Positions 34,552 through 41,686 of a DNA stretch of 49,233 nt are shown here, one piece after another; position 1 is the first letter of the stretch; the number at the start of each line of letters is the position of its first letter. The stretch lies in NCBI GenBank assembly GCA_050996405.1, contig JBPCRW010000079.1, positions 1 to 49,233 on the forward strand. Reading direction: 5' to 3'. The notes beneath the pieces were generated by a model. The model was not told where the DNA came from and ran no database searches. It saw only the letters and a program-made list of their open reading frames with translations. The translations under genes and the position numbers were made by a program. This DNA comes from JBPCRW01 sp050996405 (lineage in GTDB: Bacteria; Acidobacteriota; Blastocatellia; Pyrinomonadales; Pyrinomonadaceae).

Positions 34552-35154
34552 ATGCGCGAAGAATTTATCAAAGCAGTCAAAAAAAATCAGTCCGATTTTC
34601 AGATAAATTTAAGCGATGAAAAAATTTCCGCGCTTGCCGATTATTATAAAACTATCATATCGCGCAATGATTTACTGCATTTGGTCGCTCCGTGCGCGCC
34701 TGAAGTTTTTGCCGTCCGCCACGTTTTGGAATCGCTTACGCTTTTGGAATTTTTGCCCGAAAACGCAAAGTTTGCCGATGTCGGCGCGGGTGCGGGTTTG
34801 CCTTCGATCCCTTGCCTGATTGTCCGCGAAGATTTGCGCTGCGTTCTGATTGAATCCTCACAAAAGAAAGCAAATTTTCTGCGTGAAACAATTGCCGGAT
34901 TAAAACTTTTCAACCGCGCCGAAGTAATTGATAAACAGTTTGAAGAAGTCAAAAAACCGTTCGCGGATTTTGTCACTTCGCGCGCGCTCGACAAATTCGC
35001 AAAAAAACTTCCGGCACTGGTAAAATGGTCTGGAAAAAGTCGTTTAGCATTTTTTGGCGGCAACAATTTACGCGAAAGCCTGCAAAAATTAAAACTCGAT
35101 TTTGACGAAAAACTGACTCCTCAATCCGAACAAAGATTTCTATTTATAATCTGA
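34552..35154 (+). CDS. rsmG: 16S rRNA (guanine527-N7)-methyltransferase
   Basis: RsmG methylates G527 of 16S rRNA. The 200-residue protein has the N-terminal helix block and YYKTIISRNDLLHL, then the SAM-binding motif FADVGAGAGLPSIPCLI, IESSQKKANFLRETIA and TSRALDKFAKKL. It starts 60 bases after tRNA-Leu. Confidence 0.92.
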   Translation: MREEFIKAVKKNQSDFQINLSDEKISALADYYKTIISRNDLLHLVAPCAPEVFAVRHVLESLTLLEFLPENAKFADVGAGAGLPSIPCLIVREDLRCVLIESSQKKANFLRETIAGLKLFNRAEVIDKQFEEVKKPFADFVTSRALDKFAKKLPALVKWSGKSRLAFFGGNNLRESLQKLKLDFDEKLTPQSEQRFLFII

Positions 35155-35209
35155 ATTTCGACCGTTTCACTAATTGCGACATCGTTTCAATTATGCGACA
35201 ATGTTTTAT

Positions 35210-36289
35210 ATGAAACAGAGAATTAGAAAGTCCCCGAAGATAACCGATGCCGTCGTGCGCGGCGAAAAAACCAATTACGAATTTGAAGTTTTTCCGGTTG
35301 AAACCGAGTTTGAGCCGCAATCGGCGGTCTATATATTTTCACGGCGCAAATTGGACAAAACCGGACGCGGGCATCAGAAATTTGTCCGCATCGGGCAAAC
35401 CGCGTCGCTCGACGGAGATTTTTCCAAATATAAAAAGAAATTCGCGGCGGAACTAAAGGCTAACGTAATTTGCGTTTATATCGAAGAAAATGAAACCGCG
35501 CGTTTAAAAATTGAAGAAGAATTGAAAGCGACGCATCTGATTTCCTGTTCAAAAATTTCGGAAAATGAATCGGCTAAAATCGAAACGCCGCAGATTTCCA
35601 AAGCAAAATCTGCGGAAAATGTTCAATCGAAAAAACAGGTTTTCAAACAGCCGGAGCCGAAAGAAAAATCTAATAAACCGTTCGTCAAAACCGGATCTAA
35701 AAAGTCTAAAAATGAAACTTCGCCGGTTAAAACAAAGTCTAAAAAAGTAAGGAATGAGAATTTGGCGGTTCAGCCAAAATTCAAAAAAGTAAAGAAAGAA
35801 AGTTTGCCGGTTAAAACGAAAACTTTAAAACCAAAAATTCAAAAGCCGACTTTGAAAACAAAAAATCAAAAGGAAAAAGTCAAAAACACAGCGGCAAAAC
35901 AGAAATCTCTGACGCTCAAAAAAATTAAATCGGTGTCGAATGCCGTGAAAAACGCGACGGCAAAAAATAAAGGCTTGAAAAATAATTCTTTGACGCTAAA
36001 GAAACAAAAAACACCGCCGAAATTTGTCAAAACGACGGCGACCAAAAAGAAGAATTTGAAAATTAGAGCCAAAGACAATAAGCAAAAACCGGCGTCGGTG
36101 AAAAATAAAATTTCTCAACCTGCGGCTAAAAAGACCAAAGCAAACGGTAAGATGCAAGGCGCGGCAAGCCGAAAATTCGCTGCAAAAAAACAAGCCGTGA
36201 TTAGCCGGAAACCTGTCTCCAAAAAACAAGCGTCGGAGAGCAAAAATCAGTCCGAAAAATCAGTTTCGCGCGAACACCTTGCCTTTTAG
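35210..36289 (+). CDS. GIY-YIG-like N-terminal domain with histone-H1-like lysine-rich tail
   Basis: About 359 residues. The first 100 residues form a small globular domain (AVYIFSRRKLDKTGRGHQKF, VRIGQTASLDGDF, KANVICVYIEENETARLKIE) that recalls GIY-YIG-type folds; the catalytic Arg and Glu pattern is uncertain. The rest, about residues 110-359, is extremely rich in Lys with Ala, Ser, Thr and Asn and has repeated KxxKK and PVKTK units, like histone H1 C-terminal tails and bacterial nucleoid proteins. ATG 35210 is chosen over a TTG at 35174. It probably binds DNA or RNA nonspecifically. It is not clearly in an operon. Confidence 0.7.
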   Translation: MKQRIRKSPKITDAVVRGEKTNYEFEVFPVETEFEPQSAVYIFSRRKLDKTGRGHQKFVRIGQTASLDGDFSKYKKKFAAELKANVICVYIEENETARLKIEEELKATHLISCSKISENESAKIETPQISKAKSAENVQSKKQVFKQPEPKEKSNKPFVKTGSKKSKNETSPVKTKSKKVRNENLAVQPKFKKVKKESLPVKTKTLKPKIQKPTLKTKNQKEKVKNTAAKQKSLTLKKIKSVSNAVKNATAKNKGLKNNSLTLKKQKTPPKFVKTTATKKKNLKIRAKDNKQKPASVKNKISQPAAKKTKANGKMQGAASRKFAAKKQAVISRKPVSKKQASESKNQSEKSVSREHLAF

Positions 36290-36356
36290 ACGGTTCAAAT
36301 TTATAATTAAAGTTTGCGCTTAGTGCGTAATTTCAAACAAAGGGGTGTTAAAAATA

Positions 36357-36560
36357 ATGAAACCGGAAGTTCATCCAAATTATCAGGAAATTAACGTCGT
36401 TTGCGCGTGCGGAAATACTTTTAAAACTCGCTCGACGATGAAAGACGATTTGCACGTCGAAATTTGTTCGGATTGCCATCCGTTTTTTACGGGCAAACAA
36501 AAACTTGTCGATACGGCTGGTCGCGTTGACCGCTTTAACAAGCGTTACGCCCGCAAATAA
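36357..36560 (+). CDS. rpmE: 50S ribosomal protein L31, zinc type
   Basis: A 67-residue protein with the L31 pattern MKPEVHPNYQEINVVCACGN and EICSDCHPFFTGKQKL and the C+ zinc ligands C16, C18 and two further Cys. ATG 36357 follows a good AGGGG site. As elsewhere, L31 is followed by DUF1385 and prfA. Confidence 0.96.
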   Translation: MKPEVHPNYQEINVVCACGNTFKTRSTMKDDLHVEICSDCHPFFTGKQKLVDTAGRVDRFNKRYARK

Positions 36561-36597
36561 CGTGAATCTGACGCATATCCGACATTAGCTAAAGATT

Positions 36598-36684
36598 ATT
36601 AACGCCGACGCTTTCGCGCCGTTCACTACTGGTGTAAAATTCTTACGCCCGATATGTGAAAGGTGAAAAAAAGTCGGCGTTAAT
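36598..36684 (+). ncRNA. Candidate structured RNA in the rpmE-DUF1385 gap
   Basis: A perfect 12-bp outer stem (ATTAACGCCGAC with GTCGGCGTTAAT) encloses 63 bases. Inside are a 7-bp hairpin (GGTGTAA, AATTC, TTACGCC at 36631-36649, with one G-T pair) and possibly a small GCG hairpin. Such a multi-branch fold could be a leader element for DUF1385-Uma2-prfA. No known riboswitch motif is recognised, so the class is unknown. Confidence 0.4.
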
Positions 36685-36757
36685 CGTTTATTAAAACCGG
36701 CAGTTTGAAAATAAACAAAAAGCAACGGAGCAAACAAAATCCACGTCCATTAAAGCA

Positions 36758-37933
36758 ATGAAAAACAAACATCGAAAAATCAGTTTTCTACAACTTTTTC
36801 TGGGAATGCAAAAGGATTTAATCGTCGGCGGTCAAGCCGTGATGGAAGGCGTGATGATGCGAACGCCGTCGGCTTATGCGATTGCGTGCCGCAAAAAAGA
36901 CGGCTCGATTATTCACACGGCGGAAGTTTTGCCTAAATGGAGCGACAAACATAAATGGTTGAATCTGCCGGTTTTGCGCGGCGGAGCGACATTGATTCAA
37001 TCAATGGCTTTGGGCGTAAAGGCTCTGAATTTTTCGGCAAGCGTCGCGCACGACGATATGGAAACCGAAGCGGAAAGAGTAAAATCTGCCGAAATAAGTT
37101 TTCAAGCAGTTTTAGCCGACGGAACGACAGACGAAAATTTTACGAAATCTCCGGCTAAAGTTATGATGCCCGAAAAATCGAACTCGAAAAAATCAGCGCA
37201 GGCGGCGGGTGCGGTTGGCTCGATTGCCTTCGCGCTATTTTTCAACGTTCTGCTTTTTATCGTCGCGCCGCTGGTTTTAACAAACTTTTTATTTATTGCG
37301 CTCGGCTGGGCTTCGTCACCCGCGATTTTGGCGGATGCGTCCGTCTGGCAAACTTTCAAGTCGTATATCTGGGAAATAAAACCCGATTCGTGGCTCGCTT
37401 TTAACCTGATTGACGGGCTTATCCGAATGGCGTTTTTCGTCGTAATGATTTTCACGATGTCGTATTTAAAAGACATCCGGCGCATTTTTGAATATCACGG
37501 CGCGGAACATAAAACCGTCTTTACGTGGGAAAAAGATTTGGATTTAACGGTTAAAAACGCCAAATCGCAGCGGCGACAGCATCCGCGCTGCGGCACTTCG
37601 TTTTTAATGGTTGTCATGCTGGTTGCCATCGTTCTTTTCTCGGTAATAAAATTCGACGCGCTGTGGCTGAATCTGCTCGTGCGAATTATTTTGATGCCGC
37701 TGGTCGCAGGACTTTCGTATGAAATTATACGCTACGCGGCGAAAAAAGAATCGAGCGTTGTTTTCAAAATTATAACTCTGCCCGGATTATGGCTGCAAAA
37801 TTTGACGACGCAAGAACCCGACGGCGAACAACTTGAAGTGGCAATTGCGGCATTGAAAGAGTCTCTGAAACTTGAACCGATTGACACGGAAGAAGTTCCC
37901 GCGTCCAGTCGTGAATTGGAAGTTGTCGTCTGA
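36758..37933 (+). CDS. DUF1385 (YqhQ-like) membrane protein
   Basis: A 391-residue membrane protein. The N-terminal signature is VGGQAVMEGVMMRTPSAYAI; later blocks are FEYHGAEHKTVFTWE and HPRCGTSFLM with conserved His and Cys, suggesting a metal site. There are four or five hydrophobic segments between about 145 and 345. Function is unknown. It is regularly found between rpmE and prfA. A shorter start at ATG 36806 is also possible. Confidence 0.88.
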   Translation: MKNKHRKISFLQLFLGMQKDLIVGGQAVMEGVMMRTPSAYAIACRKKDGSIIHTAEVLPKWSDKHKWLNLPVLRGGATLIQSMALGVKALNFSASVAHDDMETEAERVKSAEISFQAVLADGTTDENFTKSPAKVMMPEKSNSKKSAQAAGAVGSIAFALFFNVLLFIVAPLVLTNFLFIALGWASSPAILADASVWQTFKSYIWEIKPDSWLAFNLIDGLIRMAFFVVMIFTMSYLKDIRRIFEYHGAEHKTVFTWEKDLDLTVKNAKSQRRQHPRCGTSFLMVVMLVAIVLFSVIKFDALWLNLLVRIILMPLVAGLSYEIIRYAAKKESSVVFKIITLPGLWLQNLTTQEPDGEQLEVAIAALKESLKLEPIDTEEVPASSRELEVVV

Positions 37934-37951
37934 TTTCCTTGAGATAAAATT

Positions 37952-38539
37952 ATGAGCGCAGTTTTAGAAGAAACTCAAAACAGACTGATAACCGCCGATG
38001 AGCTTTTGTTTATGCCGAATGCCAAACACGGTTGCGAACTCGCGCGCGGAAAACTGAAAAAATATAGGCAGGGCGGAAACTTACACGGAATCATCGCGCT
38101 GCAGATTGGTCGAATCATCGGAAATTTTGTTGACGAGAACAATTTGGGTATCGTAGTTGCTGCCGAAACGGGGTTTATTATTTTTCATAATCCTGATACG
38201 GTTCGCGCTCATGGTGCGGCTTTTATCGGAACAGAGAAACTCGCTAAATACGGCGTGACGGAAAAGTTTTTTCCCGATGCACCGGATTTGGCAGTCGAAG
38301 TAGTTTCGCCGAATGACCGCAAAAAAGACATTGCGGAAAAAGTCAAAGATTACCTATCGGCTGGCGTTGGTTTAGTTTGGATAATTTATCCGCAAAATAA
38401 AATTGTCGCGGTTCACCGGCAAAACAATATCACCGATATTCTACGCGAAACCGATGAACTGGACGGCGAGGATATTTTGCCGAATTTTCATTGTCCGCTC
38501 GAAAAAATATTGGGTAAGTTGCCGAAAAATCAAAAATAA
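37952..38539 (+). CDS. Uma2-family (DUF820) PD-(D/E)xK-like protein
   Basis: A 195-residue protein with the Uma2 pattern: an N-terminal ITADELLFMP, GNLHGIIALQIGRII, ETGFII, then APDLAVEVVSPNDRKKDIAEK and YLSAGVGLVWIIYP. The usual PD motif before AFI reads HG (VRAHGAAFI), so the first catalytic Asp is missing and nuclease activity is doubtful. The family expands in some genomes with no known job. Its stop is followed directly by the prfA ATG. Confidence 0.82.
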   Translation: MSAVLEETQNRLITADELLFMPNAKHGCELARGKLKKYRQGGNLHGIIALQIGRIIGNFVDENNLGIVVAAETGFIIFHNPDTVRAHGAAFIGTEKLAKYGVTEKFFPDAPDLAVEVVSPNDRKKDIAEKVKDYLSAGVGLVWIIYPQNKIVAVHRQNNITDILRETDELDGEDILPNFHCPLEKILGKLPKNQK

Positions 38540-39616
38540 ATGTTGGAAAAACTCGAACAAATCGAAAAAAATTACGAAGACCTGACCGCGCAGGTTTCGT
38601 CGCCCGAAATTATGTCGGATATGTCGGTTTATGCCAAAACGATGAAGCAGCATCGCAGTTTGAGCGAAATCGTCGAAAAATATCGTGAAGTCAAAAAGAC
38701 GCGCGAAGATTTGACGGGGGCGAAAGAAATTCTCGAAATGTCCGACGACGACGAAATGCGCCAGATGGCTGAAAGCGAAATTGCCGAACTGGAAACAAAT
38801 TTGGCAAAAGGCGAAGAAGATTTAAAAGTTTTGCTGTTGCCGAAAGACCCGAAAGATGAAAAAAACGTCGTTTTAGAAATTCGCGCCGGAACGGGCGGCG
38901 ATGAAGCGACGCTTTTCGCGGCGGAAATTTTGCGGATGTATGCGCGTTACGCCGAGCGTCAGGGCTGGAAAATGGAGATTATGGAAACTTCCGACACGGG
39001 CGTTGGCGGAATCAAAGACGCGACGGCGATTATCGAAGGCGACAAAGTTTATTCAAAAATGCGTTACGAATCGGGCGTTCACCGCGTTCAGCGCGTTCCC
39101 GCAACCGAAACCGCCGGACGCATTCACACTTCGGCAATCACGGTCGCCGTCTTGCCCGAAGCCGAAGAAGTTGACGTGCAGATAAATCAAAACGATTTGC
39201 GGATTGATACTTTCTGCTCGTCCGGTCCCGGCGGTCAATCGGTCAACACGACTTATTCCGCCGTGCGTTTGACGCATCTTCCGACGGGCGTAGTCGTTTC
39301 GATGCAGGACGAAAAATCGCAAATCAAAAACCGTGAAAAAGCAATGCGCGTTTTGCGCGCGCGATTGCAGGAACTCGAAGAACAAAAAGTTCACGACGCG
39401 CAAAGTGCCGAGCGTAAATCACAGGTTGGCAGCGGCGACCGTTCGGAAAAAATCCGCACTTACAATTTTAAGGAAAACCGCGTCACAGACCATCGCATCG
39501 GCTTAACGGTTCACCAGCTTGATTTAGTAATGCAGGGCGCGTTAGATGAATTTATTGACGCTTTAACCACGCATTATCAAACCGAAAAATTACAAGCCGA
39601 AGCGGTTGCCGCGTAA
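38540..39616 (+). CDS. prfA: Peptide chain release factor 1
   Basis: RF1 reads UAA and UAG and triggers peptide release. The 358-residue protein is full length. The PxT codon-reading motif is PAT at 187-189, which marks RF1 rather than RF2, and the GGQ catalytic motif is at 231-233 (SSGPGGQSVNTTYSAV). IRAGTGGDEA and RIHTSAITVAVLPE are conserved. Start directly follows the Uma2 stop. Confidence 0.97.
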   Translation: MLEKLEQIEKNYEDLTAQVSSPEIMSDMSVYAKTMKQHRSLSEIVEKYREVKKTREDLTGAKEILEMSDDDEMRQMAESEIAELETNLAKGEEDLKVLLLPKDPKDEKNVVLEIRAGTGGDEATLFAAEILRMYARYAERQGWKMEIMETSDTGVGGIKDATAIIEGDKVYSKMRYESGVHRVQRVPATETAGRIHTSAITVAVLPEAEEVDVQINQNDLRIDTFCSSGPGGQSVNTTYSAVRLTHLPTGVVVSMQDEKSQIKNREKAMRVLRARLQELEEQKVHDAQSAERKSQVGSGDRSEKIRTYNFKENRVTDHRIGLTVHQLDLVMQGALDEFIDALTTHYQTEKLQAEAVAA

Positions 39617-39630
39617 GAAAATAAATGTAG

Positions 39631-40287
39631 ATGGAAATTACGCGGCTATATCTGGTCAGGCACGGGCAATCTGCTAAAAATGCCGAACGGCGTTTCGGCG
39701 GACACAGCCCGACACCGCTCTCCGAACTCGGACAACGACAAGCCGAATTAACCGCCCGCGCGCTCTCAAAAGAAAAAATTTCGGTGATTTATTCGAGCGA
39801 TTTGCTGCGGGCGATTGAAACCGCCGAGCCGCTGGCAAATCTTTTAAACCTGGAAATTAACGCCACGCCCGCTTTCCGCGAGCGTCACGTCGGCGTTTTA
39901 GAAGGCTTAACTTTTGACGAAGCGCGCAAGCAGTTTCCGAAAGATTATTACGCGCTGGTCAACCGGAAAATTTCTCATGTGATTAGTGAAGGCGAAAGTT
40001 ATTCGCAACTGCTCAGGCGCGCAATCAATTTTCTGCACGAAATCTTCAGAGAAAATCAGGGCAAACGCATCGTCGTTTTCTCACACACCGGAACGATTTG
40101 TTTTTTGACGCTTTACTTGCTCGGCGCGATAAATCGAAGGACGAAATTCACGCCATGGCTTGTGACATCCAATTGCGGCATCAATCGTTTTGAATTTCGC
40201 GGGCGAAAAAACCTGCGTGTTCTCGCCGTCAACGACACCCGTCATCTCACACAGATTACCGGCAACGATTCTTTTGCCGCGTGGTAA
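39631..40287 (+). CDS. Histidine phosphatase superfamily protein
   Basis: A 218-residue phosphatase. The phosphohistidine motif is YLVRHGQSAKN (about 8-18), with ELGQRQAELTARAL, IYSSDLLRAIETAE and VVFSHTGTICFL carrying the second catalytic His. It could be a phosphoglycerate mutase or a cobalamin-type phosphatase; the sequence does not decide. It starts 14 bases after prfA, with convergent flavoprotein after. Confidence 0.85.
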   Translation: MEITRLYLVRHGQSAKNAERRFGGHSPTPLSELGQRQAELTARALSKEKISVIYSSDLLRAIETAEPLANLLNLEINATPAFRERHVGVLEGLTFDEARKQFPKDYYALVNRKISHVISEGESYSQLLRRAINFLHEIFRENQGKRIVVFSHTGTICFLTLYLLGAINRRTKFTPWLVTSNCGINRFEFRGRKNLRVLAVNDTRHLTQITGNDSFAAW

Positions 40288-40289
40288 TT

Positions 40290-41279
40290 TCAAGAATTTA
40301 ACTTTGCGAAAATCGCTTTTGCCGCCGTCGCGCCCATTCCGACCGCGCCGCTGATGGTCGGCGCGAGCGGATTTGCCGCGTCGCCAATCGCAAAAATATC
40401 TTTCGCGCTCGTTTCGCAAACGTCGTTTATTTTGACATAACCGTTTTTGTCCAAATCAATTTTTCCGCGACAAATTTCCGTGTTCGGCTCGACTCCGATA
40501 CGCAGCAAAACGGCTTCGACCGGCAGAGTAAAAATCTCACTTGTCTTTAAATTTTTTAATTCGAGCGATTCGAGTTTTTCGTTGCCGTTAAACTTTGTGA
40601 CAATCGTTTCGGTCAGAATTTTTATTTTTTTATTCGTCTTTACTTTGTCCAAAAATTTCGCCCGCGCGCGGAAATTTTCGCGGCGATGAATCAACGTTAC
40701 TTCCAAAGCCGTCTCTGCCAGAATCAAAGCGTTTTCCAGAGCCGCGTCGCCGCCGCCGACAATCGCCGCGCTTTTATTTTTTACCGATTTCGCGTCGCGT
40801 TTTCCAGATTCTATGATGCCTCGATTTTGAAATTTTTCCTCGTCTTCCGCGCCGATTTTTCGGCGGCGAACGCCGGTTGCGATGATTAAAAATCGCCATT
40901 CAATTTTTTCGCCCGTTTCTAAAACGACATACTTTTTTTTAATATCAACTCTTACAACTTTGCTTTTTGAATGAATCGTAACTTTTCTGGATTTAATTTG
41001 TTTGAGAAAATTTTTTTGCAGTTCCCGTCCGTTTTTCGCGCCCGCGCCGAGATGGTTTTTTATCGGATTAAAAACGCGCCGAAGCTGCCCGCCCGGTTCT
41101 TCATTTTCTTCCAGCAGCAAAGTTTTCAAACCTAGTTCGTCGCACCACAACGCCGCAGACATTCCACCCGCGCCCCCGCCGATAATAATCACGTCAAACG
41201 ATTTAAAATTGTCGTGAACCGTTTTCGGAACAACTTTTTTTCGATTAGTTTTGCCTGATTGTGAACGATGTTTTTCCAT
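40290..41279 (-). CDS. Thioredoxin-reductase-like NAD(P)/FAD oxidoreductase without the redox Cys pair
   Basis: A 329-residue flavoprotein. The FAD motif is VIIIGGGAGGMSAALWCDELG (start about 30), the NAD(P) motif is AAIVGGGDAALENALIL, and the C-terminal FAD motif is DIFAIGDAANP. In thioredoxin reductase a CxxC lies just before the NAD(P) motif; here that region reads GIIESGKRDAKSV with no Cys. It may act as a ferredoxin- or flavodoxin-NADP reductase. A lysine-rich extension of about 25 residues precedes the fold. Confidence 0.85.
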   Translation of the reverse strand: MEKHRSQSGKTNRKKVVPKTVHDNFKSFDVIIIGGGAGGMSAALWCDELGLKTLLLEENEEPGGQLRRVFNPIKNHLGAGAKNGRELQKNFLKQIKSRKVTIHSKSKVVRVDIKKKYVVLETGEKIEWRFLIIATGVRRRKIGAEDEEKFQNRGIIESGKRDAKSVKNKSAAIVGGGDAALENALILAETALEVTLIHRRENFRARAKFLDKVKTNKKIKILTETIVTKFNGNEKLESLELKNLKTSEIFTLPVEAVLLRIGVEPNTEICRGKIDLDKNGYVKINDVCETSAKDIFAIGDAANPLAPTISGAVGMGATAAKAIFAKLNS

Positions 41280-41570
41280 TGCTAAAAATATTCTTTTCGC
41301 GGCATATTTCTTTTGTCTGACTGTCGATTGAAATCTTTTTGATTGAATTGCAGGCTGCCCGCCGAATCAATTTTGACACTTATTTTTTTTGCGCTCAACT
41401 CTTTCCAAAACCTTTGGCTCAAAGCCAAATTTATCATTTTTTGTCAACAAAAACTTCCGTTTTTTGTCACCCGTCCAATTTTTTTAAGCAGTTTTTATTT
41501 CCGAATTAAGCAAAAGCCTTTCATTAAGCCGAAAAACCTCGTTCAATCATCGTCTGAATTTTTTCCAATT

Positions 41571-41586
41571 TGGCATCAGTCTTGCT
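41571..41586 (+). promoter_or_regulatory. Sigma-54-type promoter
   Basis: TGGCATCAGTCTTGCT matches the -24/-12 consensus (TGGCACG-N4-TTGCW) at all but two positions, with exact spacing. It lies 100 bases before the TPR-receiver gene in a gene-free stretch (41280-41686) that otherwise holds AT-rich DNA and a hairpin. Confidence 0.65.
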
Positions 41587-41593
41587 TTGAGAG

Positions 41594-41637
41594 AATCTGA
41601 TTCAGTCATTTTCGCTCGAAATTTTCTGAATCAGATT
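41594..41637 (+). promoter_or_regulatory. Leader hairpin at the sigma-54 start site
   Basis: AATCTGATTCAG (41594-41605) and its exact complement (41626-41637) have a 20-base loop. The predicted transcript start (about 41597) falls inside the first arm, so most of the hairpin would form at the mRNA's 5' end. It could also be an activator or repressor site. Confidence 0.6.
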
Positions 41638-41686
41638 ACATAATTTATTTCATAGCGCAAAGCACTTTTCGATAGATATTAAAGAA

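Noticed and set aside
36598..36684. A known riboswitch (TPP, cobalamin, glycine, c-di-GMP or fluoride)
   Set aside because: None of the conserved motifs of these classes could be matched by eye.
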